59,443 bases of DNA from Clostridia bacterium (GCA_022791915.1 JAAWAB010000017.1:1-59443); one strand, 5' to 3'. Positions 9,436 to 19,128 are shown, numbered from the stretch's first letter. The notes: generated by a model from the sequence alone, not told the origin. A program made the numbers and translations.

Positions 9436-10173
9436 CTAATACGCCCGAAGAGCGAGTTGCACCAACTTATTTTCTTTGCGGGCAAGTTCGATGATTTTTT
9501 CGGATACTACGGTTCCTGCGGGAATAAGAATCTTTCCGCCGCATAACACGGGCGTGTGCACGGGTTTGCCCATTAAAAAGCTGTAATCTTTTATCGGGTC
9601 GCCGGGCGTTCGCGTTACCGTAACGTTCTGCGGGGTCGGCGGCGTCTGTACGGGCGAGTAGATGGAAACGGGTATTTCGGCATGTTGGGGCACGGGCTTG
9701 GGCACGCGGGGACGGGGCGTGCGCGGTTTGGGTAATTTGATGGGCGCGCCTGTATCGTTAAAAATGCACAAATTGTTGCCGAGCGTGAGTAACTCCTTGG
9801 GAGTGAACGTCGCTTTTTCGCAGAAGATTTGCGCCACGGCGTTGCCTTCCAGCACTACGTCGCGCACCTTTCCGAGACTGTTGCCGTTTTGGTTGAAACA
9901 TTCTCTGTTAATCGGACAGGGCACGGGAGAACTTGCCGCCTTTTTCTCGGTAACGCACGAAAGCGATTTGATTACGGCGGCGTCGCCGTCGCACCGCATA
10001 AAACGGAAGGGCGCATACGTTCTTTCGGGATATTCGTCGTCGTCGTTGGTAATTTCGGCGGTTTTTACGCGCAACAACTTGTCGTCGAACCATAGATTGG
10101 AAAGGTATCCCACCGATTTTGCGTCTGCGAGAGAAATGAGCGGTTTACCTAAAAGGTCACTTACTTTTACCAT
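9436..10173 (-). CDS. PRC-barrel domain protein
   Basis: The 245-aa protein opens with a PRC-barrel domain (residues 1-75: MVKVSDLLGKPLISLADAK, then VGYLSNLWFDDK). A second, shorter PRC-like segment follows at about 95-145 (NGNSLGKVRDVVLEG). A Pro-rich linker (about 155-190) leads to a C-terminal module ending in a stretch like IPAGTVVSEKIIELARKENK. PRC-barrel proteins act in RNA processing, photosynthesis or sporulation-linked roles, and nothing here points to one. The start at 10173 is preceded by GGGAGA; an upstream in-frame start is not. It is monocistronic. Confidence 0.75.
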   Translation of the reverse strand: MVKVSDLLGKPLISLADAKSVGYLSNLWFDDKLLRVKTAEITNDDDEYPERTYAPFRFMRCDGDAAVIKSLSCVTEKKAASSPVPCPINRECFNQNGNSLGKVRDVVLEGNAVAQIFCEKATFTPKELLTLGNNLCIFNDTGAPIKLPKPRTPRPRVPKPVPQHAEIPVSIYSPVQTPPTPQNVTVTRTPGDPIKDYSFLMGKPVHTPVLCGGKILIPAGTVVSEKIIELARKENKLVQLALRAY

Positions 10174-10331
10174 AGGAATCTCCCTTGTAAAGCTGTATTT
10201 TACACGATAGTATATGCCCGTTGCGGACAAGATAGAACGGTTGTCCCAATACGGAATCTCCGCCGCGGCTTACGAAAATTTGCGCAACTTCGCGTTTATT
10301 TGCGTTGTTGCAAAGTTTTTGAAAAGATAGT

Positions 10332-10360
10332 TTGACAAAACGGGCGAAATGGGGTACAAT
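10332..10360 (+). promoter_or_regulatory. Promoter of the DUF1858-pth unit
   Basis: TTGACA (10332-10337), 17-bp spacer, TACAAT (10355-10360). Confidence 0.8.
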
Positions 10361-10394
10361 AGGGTGCGAATCATAAAGAAGGAGGGATTTCCCC

Positions 10395-10601
10395 ATGGCG
10401 AAAATTACAGCGGATATGACTATTTACGAGGTGTTGCAACTTGTGCCCGATATCGGTCCCGTGTTCTTTGAGTTCGGCATGCACTGCCTCGGTTGCCCCA
10501 TTTCGCGCGGCGAAACGGTTGCGCAAGCGGCGGCGGCACACGGTGTAGACGAGCAGGAAATGCTCGATAAACTCAACGAATTTGCCGAAGCGCACGCATA
10601 A
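10395..10601 (+). CDS. DUF1858 domain protein
   Basis: This 68-aa protein corresponds to a stand-alone DUF1858 domain: ITADMTIYEVLQLVPDIGPVFFEFGMHCLGCPIS. The CxGC pair (HCLGC, about residues 33-37) is the family hallmark and may bind a metal or take part in redox chemistry; the biochemical role is not established. ATG 10395 follows AAGGAGGG. Only 9 nt separate its stop from pth, so the two are probably co-transcribed. Confidence 0.85.
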   Translation: MAKITADMTIYEVLQLVPDIGPVFFEFGMHCLGCPISRGETVAQAAAAHGVDEQEMLDKLNEFAEAHA

Positions 10602-10610
10602 CAATCCGCA

Positions 10611-11132
10611 ATGAAGATTGTGGTTGGATTGGGCAATTTCGGCGACGAATACGCCTACACGTTTCATAATATGGGATTTTTGGCGGTAGACTGCTTGTCC
10701 GACCGTTTGCATATTAAAGTAAAAACGCGCGAGTGCAGTGCGCTCACCGGCGTCGGGTCTTACCAAGGCGAAAAAATCGTGTTGTGTAAGCCGCTCACCT
10801 ATATGAATCTGTCGGGTAGGGCGGTGAAAGAACTCATGGCAAAATATCATGCGCAGCCGCAAGACGTAATCGTGCTATTCGACGATATCGACCTGCCGCG
10901 CGGCACCGTGCGCGTGCGTGCGAGCGGAAGCGGCGGCACGCATAACGGCATGCGGAACGTGGTGTCCGAAAACGCGAGCGAAAACTTTCCGCGCGTGCGT
11001 ATCGGTATCGGGCGCCCGCCCGAGCATATGCCGCTTGCCGACTACGTGTTGCACGACGTCCCCAAAGACGAACGCCCCGCGCTTGCCGATGCAATCGAAC
11101 GCGCGTGCGACGAAGTGCTCAAACTTTTCTGA
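10611..11132 (+). CDS. pth: Peptidyl-tRNA hydrolase
   Basis: This enzyme releases peptides from peptidyl-tRNA that has dropped off the ribosome. At 173 aa it is slightly shorter than the usual 185-200. Family motifs are visible: VGLGNFGDEYAYTFHN with catalytic His19 and Asn20, LTYMNLSG, VLFDDIDLPRG with the catalytic-dyad Asp, and GGTHNGMRNV. Two positions differ from the usual GNPG and TRHN forms (Phe10 for Pro, Phe18 for Arg). No clear Shine-Dalgarno precedes the ATG at 10611, which suggests translational coupling to the DUF1858 gene 9 nt upstream. The C-terminus ends soon after the lid helix. Confidence 0.93.
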   Translation: MKIVVGLGNFGDEYAYTFHNMGFLAVDCLSDRLHIKVKTRECSALTGVGSYQGEKIVLCKPLTYMNLSGRAVKELMAKYHAQPQDVIVLFDDIDLPRGTVRVRASGSGGTHNGMRNVVSENASENFPRVRIGIGRPPEHMPLADYVLHDVPKDERPALADAIERACDEVLKLF

Positions 11133-11188
11133 AACGAAACGGACGGGCTTTCGTACCGTTTTCGCAAATAGAATCATGTCGCAATAAA

Positions 11189-11215
11189 ACCTGCATAGCT
11201 TTTATGCGGGCTTGT
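11189..11215 (+). terminator. Possible weak terminator after pth
   Basis: CCTGCATA and TATGCGGG form a short hairpin (with a G-U pair) near 11190-11210, followed by a mixed T-rich stretch. Its U-tract is poor, so read-through into mfd is likely. Confidence 0.35.
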
Positions 11216-11267
11216 TGTCTGCCCTGCGCCGTAAAAAGCGACGCTTGCCGATAAAAGGAGTACGGAA

Positions 11268-14200
11268 TTGAAAATCGGGGAACTTCTCACGCCCCAAGGG
11301 AATCTGCGCGAATTGCTCGAAGCGGTACGAAACGGTAAAGCCGTTTCGTGTTTCGGCATGCGCGAATACGATAAAATGCTGTCCGTAGCCTTTTTGGAAC
11401 GGTTTGTCTACGTGTGCGCCGATATCTCGTCGGCGCGTGCGGCGGAAGAGCAATTTGTCGCGCTTGGGTTGCGTACCGCGGTCATGCCGCAAAAAGACGA
11501 CACGCTGTCGTGCACCGTAAGCCGTTCGGCAGATAACGATTACCGTAGATTGAGCGCCGCAATCTCTTTTTTAATCGGAAAAACGGACGTTCTCATTGTT
11601 ACGTCGTCCGCGCTTTCCGAATTGTATCCCCGTAAAGCGGATATAGTAAACGGCGCAATCCGTATCGTGCGCGGCGAAGAATACGGTTTTTCCGAACTGT
11701 GCGGCAAGTTGTCGGCGCTCGGGTACGAGCGGTGCGAACAGGTCACGGGCAGGGGGACGTATGCCGTCCGCGGCGACATTCTCGACGTGTGGAGTATCGG
11801 CGACGAGAAGAGCCGCAGAATCGAATTTTTCGGCGACGAAGTGGATTCCGTCCGCGTGTTCGACCCCGCCGAGCAAGCGGCGCATACGGAAATAACGGAA
11901 ACGTGTCTGTATCCCGCAACGGACGTCTTTTTGTCACCCGAACAGGCAAAAGAAATTACGGCGCGTCTGCGAACCGACGCTTCGCTTTCGGGCAGATTGC
12001 AAAGCACGCTGGGTCTTACCGAAATGTTGCTGGACGGCGGCGGGCGTTCGGTGCGGCTTTCCTATTTGTTGCCGCTTTGCCCGCACGAACGGTTTGACGA
12101 ATTTTTTGCGGGCGAGCGGGTCATCGTCGATAACGCCAAAAGCGTGGCAGATAATCTGTCCGTGTTGCGCGGCGAACACCTGGCGCGTTATAAAAGCCTG
12201 CTTGCGGGCGGCGATACGTTCGCGTTTTGCAAAGACGCCGTGTGCGAAACCGTTCGTTTAAGCGGCGGAAATATCAAGGGTTTGCTGGCGTTTCATAAAG
12301 TAGACGGGCAGAACCGACTGTTCCCGCCCGATACGGTAATGCGCTTTACGTCCGCCGATATCCCCGATTATTCGCGTGACCACGAAGCGCTCGCGCGCGA
12401 TATAAACATCTGGTTGCACCGCGGCTACAAAGTTACCGTTCTGTGCGGCAACGAAACGGCACGCGAAAAACTGCGCGAGTCGTTCGATGAAATGGGCAAG
12501 GGAACGGGCGCCGACCTGCGCGCCGACTTCCTGCCGCACGGCGGCGCCTTTTTCGAATGCAATCAAATTATCGTGGGCACGTTGGATATCGGCAAACGCG
12601 CCGCCAAAAAAGTCATCAAGCGCACGGGGCGGGACGCCTTTGTTCTGCCCGAAGTGGGCGACTACGTGGTGCACCGCGTGCACGGTATCGGACTGTGCGA
12701 AAATATCTGCAAGCTCGACATGGGCGGTAGCGAGCGCGACTATATCGTGGTGTTGTATGCGGGCGGCGACAGGCTGTATCTGCCTATCGAAAATATGGAC
12801 AGCCTTTCCAAGCTGGTGGCGAGCGAACATCCCAAATTGAGCAAAATCGGGGGCACGGAATTTGCCCGACTCAAAGAAAAAGTTCGCCTTTCGGTGAAGG
12901 ACTTGGCGCTCGGTTTGGTAGAATTGTATTCCCGTAGAGCCGCCGCCAAAGGACACGCGTATTCGTCCGACGATTCGCTTTTAGACGAATTTTGCGCCGA
13001 TTTTCCGTACAGCGAAACCGAAGACCAGTTGACAGCCGCCCGCGAAGGCTTGCAAGACCTCAAAGAAGGCAAAATCATGGACCGCCTTTTGTGCGGCGAC
13101 GTGGGATTCGGCAAAACCGAAGTCGCCATGCGCATTGCCTTTAAGGTCATCTGCGAGGGCAAGCAGGTGGCGTTCGTTTCGCCCACCACCATTTTGGCGC
13201 ACCAGCATTACGAAACCGTTTCGGCGCGTATGGAAAAATTCGGGGTGCACGTTGCCGAACTTACCAGAATGTCGTCGCAGGCGCAGATAACCAAAACGTT
13301 GCAAAAACTGTCCGACGGCAAAATCGACATCGTGTGCGGTACCCACCGCGTGTTGAGCAAAGACGTGGCGTTTGCCGATTTGGGACTGCTCGTTTTAGAC
13401 GAGGAACAGCGGTTCGGCGTGGCGGATAAAGAAAAAATCAAAAAAATCAAGGTGAACGTCAACGTGTTGAGCCTTTCCGCCACCCCCATACCGCGCACGC
13501 TCCATATGTCTATGACGGGTATCCGCGATATTTCGGTGCTCGATACGCCGCCCGCCGACCGTTTGCCCGTGCAAACGTTTGTCACCGAGTACAGCGAAAC
13601 GCTTGTTGCCGACGCCATCGAGCGGGAAATCGGCAGGGGCGGTCAGGTGTTCATGGTGTATAACCGCGTGGCGGACATCGAGTCGTTCGCGGCGTCCGTT
13701 TTGCGTCTGGCTCCGCATGCGCGCGTGCGTGTGGCGCACGGACAAATGGACGAAAAGCGGCTAACTGCGGTTATCGACGAGTTCGCGGCGGGCGACGCCG
13801 ACGTGTTGGTGGCGTCCACCATCATCGAAAACGGAATCGACATGCCGCGCGCCAACACGATGATTGTGCTCGATTCCGACCGTTTGGGGCTTTCGCAAAT
13901 GTATCAACTGCGCGGCAGAGTGGGGCGGAGCAATCGTCTTGCCTACGTATATTTTACCTACGAACCGTCTAAAATTATGAGCGAAGCGGCGTATAAGCGG
14001 CTGGACGCGATTACGCAGTTCACCGAACTTTCCAGCGGATTCAAAATTGCCATGCGCGACCTCGAAATCCGCGGCGCGGGCAATATTTTGGGCAAGGAAC
14101 AGCACGGGCACATCGAAAAAGTGGGCTACGACATGTATTGCAAAATATTGCAGGCGGCGGTAGACGAATTGCGCGGCGCAGGCAATGCCGAAGAGAAGAA

Positions 14201-14627
14201 CGACGTGGTGGTTCACTGCGACTTCAACGCGTTTATTCCCGAAAGCTACGTGCCCGATAAAGAGTGGCGCGTGCGGCTGTATGCGCGTATCGCCAAACTT
14301 ACAAGCGAAAGCGAGTGCGAAGCGCTGCTGCGCGACCTTGCCGATATCTACGGTCCCGTGCCCCCGTCGGCAGTCAATCTCGTCACGGTGGGGCTGTTAA
14401 AGAATTCGGCGGCAAAAATCGGGGCGTCGGCTGTTACCGTGCGCGGCAATATGGCGCAACTCACGTTTGCGTCGGTAAAAGATTTGCCCGAGAACGTTTT
14501 GGCGTATATTGCGTCGGGCGAAGGGGTTACTTTCACGGCAAAGGAAGCGCGCGTCCGCTTTACGGGGCGCAACGCCATGGCGCAGTTACGGGAATTTTTA
14601 TCCGATTGCAGAAAAAAAGCCTTGTAA
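11268..14627 (+). CDS. mfd: Transcription-repair coupling factor Mfd
   Basis: Mfd displaces RNA polymerase stalled at lesions and recruits UvrA. The 1119-aa protein has the expected order: an N-terminal UvrB-like region, a CarD/RNAP-interaction domain near 465-530 (VGDYVVHRVHGIGLC), then a superfamily 2 translocase. The translocase shows Walker A (CGDVGFGKTEVAMR, about 608), LDEEQRFG as Walker B (about 709) and the RGRVGRS motif VI (about 882). A C-terminal D7-like domain follows. The start is TTG at 11268, with AAAAGGAG 7 nt upstream and no better in-frame ATG. It is followed by the foldase gene, a common pairing in Clostridia. Confidence 0.96.
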   Translation: MKIGELLTPQGNLRELLEAVRNGKAVSCFGMREYDKMLSVAFLERFVYVCADISSARAAEEQFVALGLRTAVMPQKDDTLSCTVSRSADNDYRRLSAAISFLIGKTDVLIVTSSALSELYPRKADIVNGAIRIVRGEEYGFSELCGKLSALGYERCEQVTGRGTYAVRGDILDVWSIGDEKSRRIEFFGDEVDSVRVFDPAEQAAHTEITETCLYPATDVFLSPEQAKEITARLRTDASLSGRLQSTLGLTEMLLDGGGRSVRLSYLLPLCPHERFDEFFAGERVIVDNAKSVADNLSVLRGEHLARYKSLLAGGDTFAFCKDAVCETVRLSGGNIKGLLAFHKVDGQNRLFPPDTVMRFTSADIPDYSRDHEALARDINIWLHRGYKVTVLCGNETAREKLRESFDEMGKGTGADLRADFLPHGGAFFECNQIIVGTLDIGKRAAKKVIKRTGRDAFVLPEVGDYVVHRVHGIGLCENICKLDMGGSERDYIVVLYAGGDRLYLPIENMDSLSKLVASEHPKLSKIGGTEFARLKEKVRLSVKDLALGLVELYSRRAAAKGHAYSSDDSLLDEFCADFPYSETEDQLTAAREGLQDLKEGKIMDRLLCGDVGFGKTEVAMRIAFKVICEGKQVAFVSPTTILAHQHYETVSARMEKFGVHVAELTRMSSQAQITKTLQKLSDGKIDIVCGTHRVLSKDVAFADLGLLVLDEEQRFGVADKEKIKKIKVNVNVLSLSATPIPRTLHMSMTGIRDISVLDTPPADRLPVQTFVTEYSETLVADAIEREIGRGGQVFMVYNRVADIESFAASVLRLAPHARVRVAHGQMDEKRLTAVIDEFAAGDADVLVASTIIENGIDMPRANTMIVLDSDRLGLSQMYQLRGRVGRSNRLAYVYFTYEPSKIMSEAAYKRLDAITQFTELSSGFKIAMRDLEIRGAGNILGKEQHGHIEKVGYDMYCKILQAAVDELRGAGNAEEKNDVVVHCDFNAFIPESYVPDKEWRVRLYARIAKLTSESECEALLRDLADIYGPVPPSAVNLVTVGLLKNSAAKIGASAVTVRGNMAQLTFASVKDLPENVLAYIASGEGVTFTAKEARVRFTGRNAMAQLREFLSDCRKKAL

Positions 14628-14632
14628 TTGAC

Positions 14633-14661
14633 TTGCTTTTTCGTCGTCAATCCTGTATAAT
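14633..14661 (+). promoter_or_regulatory. Promoter upstream of the foldase gene
   Basis: TTGCTT (14633-14638), 17-bp spacer, TATAAT (14656-14661), just after the mfd stop. Confidence 0.6.
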
Positions 14662-14721
14662 AAATAGACCGATACTTGAAGTGTCGCTATTTTTTCGACC
14701 GATTGGGAGATTTTTACAAAC

Positions 14722-16560
14722 ATGCGGAAAAAAATAATCAGCATTTTCATCAGCGTACTCCTGTGTTGCACGGTGCTTTGCGGCTGTGCGCTCATCGAAC
14801 ATAACTACGAAAAAGACGCCAAGCAAGTGATAGTCGTCATCGATTCGATAGAAGATACCGACAACGGCGTCACGTTCAAAAGCGAGCCGCGCTATATCTA
14901 TAAGAGCGACCTTACAAGCGTGGTGCAACAAAATGCGCAAACCTATATGTCGAACTACGGCTACACGCTGCAAAAAGCGGTAGAAGTTTTGCTCGACCAG
15001 CTCGTTATGCGCGAATTGTTGTCGGTGGAAGCCGACCGCCTGCGCGCGCAAGGATTCATCGACTGGACGCAAAAAGACGATAACGATAAATTAAAGTCTA
15101 TTTATTCGGCAATCGACAGCCGCTTAACTTCCATTCGCAGCGAAATTGCGAGCGGATTCGGCGAAGACGACTCCATGGAAACGGAAGAAGTGAGCACCGA
15201 AACCACGTATCCCACTCCCGAGCAAGAGAAAAACGACGAGGATACGTCCTACTATCAGTACGACGAATTCGGCGAAGTGATTATGGTAGATAAAGTGGTG
15301 AACGGTCAAATTGTATACGAACAGAAAACCGATTCGTTCGGCAATCTCGTGTTCGATGAAGAAGGCAAGCCCGTATACGACCAAACGCGTCCCGTAAAAG
15401 TGCCCGATTATAAGGTATGGGAACCCGAAGAAGCCGACTATCCCGCCATTTGGGGCACCGAAGACGAAAAGAGTTTAGACCGCGAGGCAATGTACCGCTT
15501 TATTAACAACATCAAAGACCTGGCGAACGAAGATTTCAAAGCAACGGCGGAAGATAAAGCGCTTTTTGCCCAAGACGAAAAAGATATCGAGAACGTTATC
15601 AACACCAAGGGAATCGAAGCCGTATACCCCATGATTGGCAAAACGCACTATCTCGAATATCTGGTGGGAACGAGCGCCGAGCAAAGTATCATGATTACCA
15701 AATTGCAGGATTACATCACCGACAGCGTAGACGTAACCGACGACGAAGTGGTAAAGCAATACCGTAACCAGCTCGAATATCAGGTGAACACGTATGGCGC
15801 CGACCAAGCCGCTTATCAAAAAGCGGTGGCGGACGGAACCACTACCATGCTCTATCTGCGTGACGACAGCTATTTCTACGTAAAACATATTCTGTTGCCC
15901 TTCTCCGACGAGCAGAAAGCGTATCTCGAATCGTATAAAAAAGACCCGCAGAATGCCGATAAAGATTACAAGGTAATGCGCGACAGTCAAATGGTGAACG
16001 AAACGGTAGTCTACCCGCACAAAAACGGAGAAGACGATAAAACCAATCCCAAAACGGTGCAAAACGTATTTAACGAAGTATATGCCGCCATGTCCCGCGT
16101 GCAAAGCAATCCCAAAGAAGCGGAACGCCTGTTCGACGACTATATCTACAAATACAACACCGACCCCGGCGCGTTCGGCTACGGCAAAATGTACGCCGTT
16201 AAACGGAACGACGACGAAGAACATTCGGGCTATATGGAAGAATTCTACGACGCGGCAATCGAGTTGTATGACGGCTACAATGAGGGCGCCGTATTGCCCC
16301 AATATGCCGTTACCGATTACGGCGTGCACATCATGTATCTTGCGCTCAAAGTAAAGCCGGGTACCCGCCGCAATCTCGACGATTATCTCACGCTCGGTCA
16401 GTATAAAACGGTGCGCGAAACGTTGGAAGAAACCATTCGTTCCACCAAAGAAGGCAGTGCGTTCGACGCATGGGCGGCAGACCGTATCACGTATTATCAA
16501 GATAACGAAAAAGTGGTGCACACCTATCCCAAGCGTTACAAAGATATCTACGAGTCCTAA
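14722..16560 (+). CDS. PrsA-like parvulin-type foldase lipoprotein
   Basis: The 612-aa lipoprotein has its lipobox at Cys22 (LCGC). An N-terminal helical SurA/PrsA-like region includes residues 65-100. A very acidic insertion lies around 150-250 (many Glu/Asp/Tyr). The C-terminal third begins with VKHILL (about residue 390) and ends with YGVHIMYL (about 533), the flanking strands of a parvulin prolyl isomerase; the domain is interrupted by polar insertions, so isomerase activity is uncertain. Family members assist folding of secreted proteins outside the membrane. It follows mfd but has its own promoter and a strong terminator. Confidence 0.82.
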   Translation: MRKKIISIFISVLLCCTVLCGCALIEHNYEKDAKQVIVVIDSIEDTDNGVTFKSEPRYIYKSDLTSVVQQNAQTYMSNYGYTLQKAVEVLLDQLVMRELLSVEADRLRAQGFIDWTQKDDNDKLKSIYSAIDSRLTSIRSEIASGFGEDDSMETEEVSTETTYPTPEQEKNDEDTSYYQYDEFGEVIMVDKVVNGQIVYEQKTDSFGNLVFDEEGKPVYDQTRPVKVPDYKVWEPEEADYPAIWGTEDEKSLDREAMYRFINNIKDLANEDFKATAEDKALFAQDEKDIENVINTKGIEAVYPMIGKTHYLEYLVGTSAEQSIMITKLQDYITDSVDVTDDEVVKQYRNQLEYQVNTYGADQAAYQKAVADGTTTMLYLRDDSYFYVKHILLPFSDEQKAYLESYKKDPQNADKDYKVMRDSQMVNETVVYPHKNGEDDKTNPKTVQNVFNEVYAAMSRVQSNPKEAERLFDDYIYKYNTDPGAFGYGKMYAVKRNDDEEHSGYMEEFYDAAIELYDGYNEGAVLPQYAVTDYGVHIMYLALKVKPGTRRNLDDYLTLGQYKTVRETLEETIRSTKEGSAFDAWAADRITYYQDNEKVVHTYPKRYKDIYES

Positions 16561-16610
16561 AAAATCCGCGGGCGCGCGCCCGCCCCGAACATTAGCGCGA
16601 AAGAAAAAAT

Positions 16611-16649
16611 GCGTCATCGAGCCGTCAGTGGCGTCGGTGGCGCTTTTTT
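16611..16649 (+). terminator. Intrinsic terminator
   Basis: GCGTCATCGA (16611-16620) pairs over 10 positions, with G-U pairs, with TCGGTGGCGC (16634-16643). Six T residues follow. Confidence 0.75.
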
Positions 16650-16691
16650 ATCGGACGCACCCCTACATACAAAGTAAGGAGAGAAAAAATC

Positions 16692-17726
16692 ATGTTATCG
16701 CAAATGGCGAAAAATCTGGTGCCGTATACCGCGGGCGAACAACCGCGCGACAGAAAGTATATCAAACTGAACACCAACGAAAATCCGTATCCGCCCTCGC
16801 CGTCCGTGCAGGCGGTACTGCGCGGCGCAGACTATGCCGCCTTGCGGTTGTATCCCGACCTCGATTGCACCGAACTGCGCGACGAAATCGCTAAAAAAGA
16901 AGGGGTGAAACGGGAGAACGTTTTCGTGGGGAACGGCTCGGACGAAGTGCTCGCGTTCGCGTTTGCCGCCTTGTTCGATAAAGAGAAACCCGTGCGGTTC
17001 GCCGACGTAACGTACAGCTTTTATCCCGTATATTGCGCGTTATTCGGTCTGTCGTATCAAACCGTGCCGCTCACGCAAAATTTTCTGCTTAACCGCAAGG
17101 AGCTGTGCGGCGGGGGCGGTATCGTCATAGCCAATCCCAACGCGCCCACGGGCTTGTATGAAAACGTATCCGAATTTGTGGGCATGAATGTGCCCGTCAT
17201 CATCGACGAAGCCTATATCGATTTTTCGCGCGGGCAAAGTCTGGCAACGGCGGCGGCAAACAGCCAAAATGCCGTCGTCGTAAAAACCTTTTCCAAAAGC
17301 TACGCGCTCGCGGGCATGCGGTGCGGATATGCGGTGGCGGGAGCGGAGATTATCGACGGACTCAACCGCGTAAAAAATGCGTTCAACAGCTATTCGGTAA
17401 ACACCGTAACGCAGGCGGCGGCAATGGCGGCATTGCGCGACAAAGAGTATTTTAACGGTCGCATTGCCGACGTGGTGCGCACGCGCGACGCTTTTTGCGA
17501 TACGCTTAACCGTTTGGGGTATGCCTGCGCGCCGTCGCAAACCAATTTCCTGCTGGCAACGGTGCCCGACGGCAACGGCGAAAAGGCGTACCGCTTTCTC
17601 AAAGAAAACGGCGTGTTGGTGCGTTGGTTCAACGCGCCCCGCCTTAGCGACAAATTGCGTATCACCGTGGGCACCGACGAAGAAATGGACGCGCTCGCGT
17701 CGCTGCTCGAACGGCGGGAAAAATAG
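16692..17726 (+). CDS. hisC: Histidinol-phosphate aminotransferase-like PLP enzyme
   Basis: The 344-aa protein is a fold-type I aminotransferase of the HisC group. It shows KLNTNENPYPPSP near the N-terminus, VGNGSDEVLAF, the NPNAPTG loop, IIDEAYIDF, and the PLP lysine in KTFSKSYALAGMR (about residue 203). In histidine synthesis it transaminates imidazole acetol phosphate. No other his genes lie nearby, so a role on another substrate, for example aromatic amino acids, cannot be excluded. The start follows AAGGAGAG. Confidence 0.88.
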   Translation: MLSQMAKNLVPYTAGEQPRDRKYIKLNTNENPYPPSPSVQAVLRGADYAALRLYPDLDCTELRDEIAKKEGVKRENVFVGNGSDEVLAFAFAALFDKEKPVRFADVTYSFYPVYCALFGLSYQTVPLTQNFLLNRKELCGGGGIVIANPNAPTGLYENVSEFVGMNVPVIIDEAYIDFSRGQSLATAAANSQNAVVVKTFSKSYALAGMRCGYAVAGAEIIDGLNRVKNAFNSYSVNTVTQAAAMAALRDKEYFNGRIADVVRTRDAFCDTLNRLGYACAPSQTNFLLATVPDGNGEKAYRFLKENGVLVRWFNAPRLSDKLRITVGTDEEMDALASLLERREK

Positions 17727-17861
17727 CCCGAGCCGTTGCGCCCGTCGGGGAAACAGGGCGATTTTTCGGGTATCTCGGAAAAGTGGTTTTCCGACAAAAG
17801 CAGACGGTTTCCGACGGCGCATACGGTGTATACTGGTGCGTATCTTCGGAGGTGTTTGCCC

Positions 17862-19109
17862 GTGCGTATCAGCGACCTTGTAACCGAAAATTTTCCTTTG
17901 CCCGAAGCGGTCGAGTGCGATTGCGGCGGGCATACGTTTTCGGCAAAAATAGCCGAACAAGACGGCGTGAGCGAAATCGCGTCCCGTCTGCCGCACGGTT
18001 CGGTGGCGGCGCTCGTGTGGGGAAGAGAAGACCACGCGCGCGAGTATGCGCGCCGATTGCGTAAAGCGGGCATCGTTTCCCGCCCGTATCCCGCGTCCGA
18101 CACCGTGCAACGGGCGCAGTCCGTCGCGTTGGCGGAAGACGTGCGCATGTTGGTGGCGGTGGGCGGGAGCAAAGAAGCGGATTTTGCCAAATATGCGGCA
18201 AAGATACATAACCTGCCCGTGTTCGTAGCCGTCACGCATTCCGACGCCGTGTCCGTACTGGGAAAGAATTGCGTGCTCTATAACGGAAACGAACTGTGTC
18301 TGTGCGAGGGGAAAGAGCCGTTCGGCGCGGCGATTGTGCCCGAACTCGTTCCGTCCGAGCATTTGCCCGCGGCGTTCGGCAATATCTGCGCCTGTGCGCT
18401 TTCGTTGTTTGATAGAGAGGCGTATGCCCGCGCCACGGGTACGGAAATCTGTCCGCATTTGCACGAAACGGTGCTTGCGCTCGTGTACCGCGCGCTCGAT
18501 ACCGTGGCGGCAAGCAATCGGCACAGCCCCGAATTGCCCGCCCGTCTTGCTCAAATCGCTTTGCGCCTTTCGTATGTATCGCAGCACGAAGATTTGGCGC
18601 ATGGCGCCGCCGACGATTGCGCCCGCACGGCAGACATGCTCTTTCGCAGAGAAAACCGCGTCGCGCCGTCCCGCGGCGAATTTGCGTTTGTTTTCGGCGC
18701 CGTGCTCTGTGCGGTGTATCGCGAATTCGTGCGCGCGCCGCACGCTTTCACGCCGCCGCCCGATAACAACTTGCGCGCCGAACTGCTATGCGAATATCTG
18801 GGGTGGGACGAACTGACCGCCGCCCGCGCCGCCGTGAGCAGAGTGCGCAATCTCGGGCTTGCGGCATACCGCATAAACGAATACCGCGACGAACTGATTT
18901 CGGCGTCCGACGAAGCGAAAAAGGTGTTCGACGAAGGAAAAAAATACTTTCGCCGATTGTATGAAGACGACGGCTACGGAATGAAAAACCGAATAGAGCC
19001 GTCCGACGTAAAAACGGTAACAGCGCTTGCGCCCGATACGCACCCGTTGCGCGGCAACGCATTGCTGTTAATGCGCGATTTGGGACTTTTGGAACGGTAT
19101 CTCGCCTGA
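17862..19109 (+). CDS. Divergent Fe-ADH / glycerol-1-phosphate dehydrogenase-like protein
   Basis: This 415-aa protein resembles the dehydroquinate-synthase/Fe-ADH fold, closest in layout to bacterial sn-glycerol-1-phosphate dehydrogenase (AraM/EgsA). It has a nucleotide-binding VAVGGSKEADFAKYAA segment (97-112) and an all-helical C-terminal half. Expected metal ligands look replaced by manual comparison: AFGN (171-174) where GxGD is usual, DDCAR (251-255) where a His-containing motif is usual, and SRGE (270-273) where HG is usual. It may therefore be non-catalytic or use another chemistry. GTG 17862 is chosen because GGAGGT precedes it by 8 nt; an upstream in-frame extension has no ribosome binding site. 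Confidence 0.65.
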   Translation: MRISDLVTENFPLPEAVECDCGGHTFSAKIAEQDGVSEIASRLPHGSVAALVWGREDHAREYARRLRKAGIVSRPYPASDTVQRAQSVALAEDVRMLVAVGGSKEADFAKYAAKIHNLPVFVAVTHSDAVSVLGKNCVLYNGNELCLCEGKEPFGAAIVPELVPSEHLPAAFGNICACALSLFDREAYARATGTEICPHLHETVLALVYRALDTVAASNRHSPELPARLAQIALRLSYVSQHEDLAHGAADDCARTADMLFRRENRVAPSRGEFAFVFGAVLCAVYREFVRAPHAFTPPPDNNLRAELLCEYLGWDELTAARAAVSRVRNLGLAAYRINEYRDELISASDEAKKVFDEGKKYFRRLYEDDGYGMKNRIEPSDVKTVTALAPDTHPLRGNALLLMRDLGLLERYLA

Positions 19110-19128
19110 ACCGCACGCAAAAAAAAAT

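Noticed and set aside
17040..18743. 567-aa minus-strand open frame across hisC and the Fe-ADH-like gene
   Set aside because: Low-complexity, Arg/His-rich translation that mirrors the plus-strand genes; no start signals.
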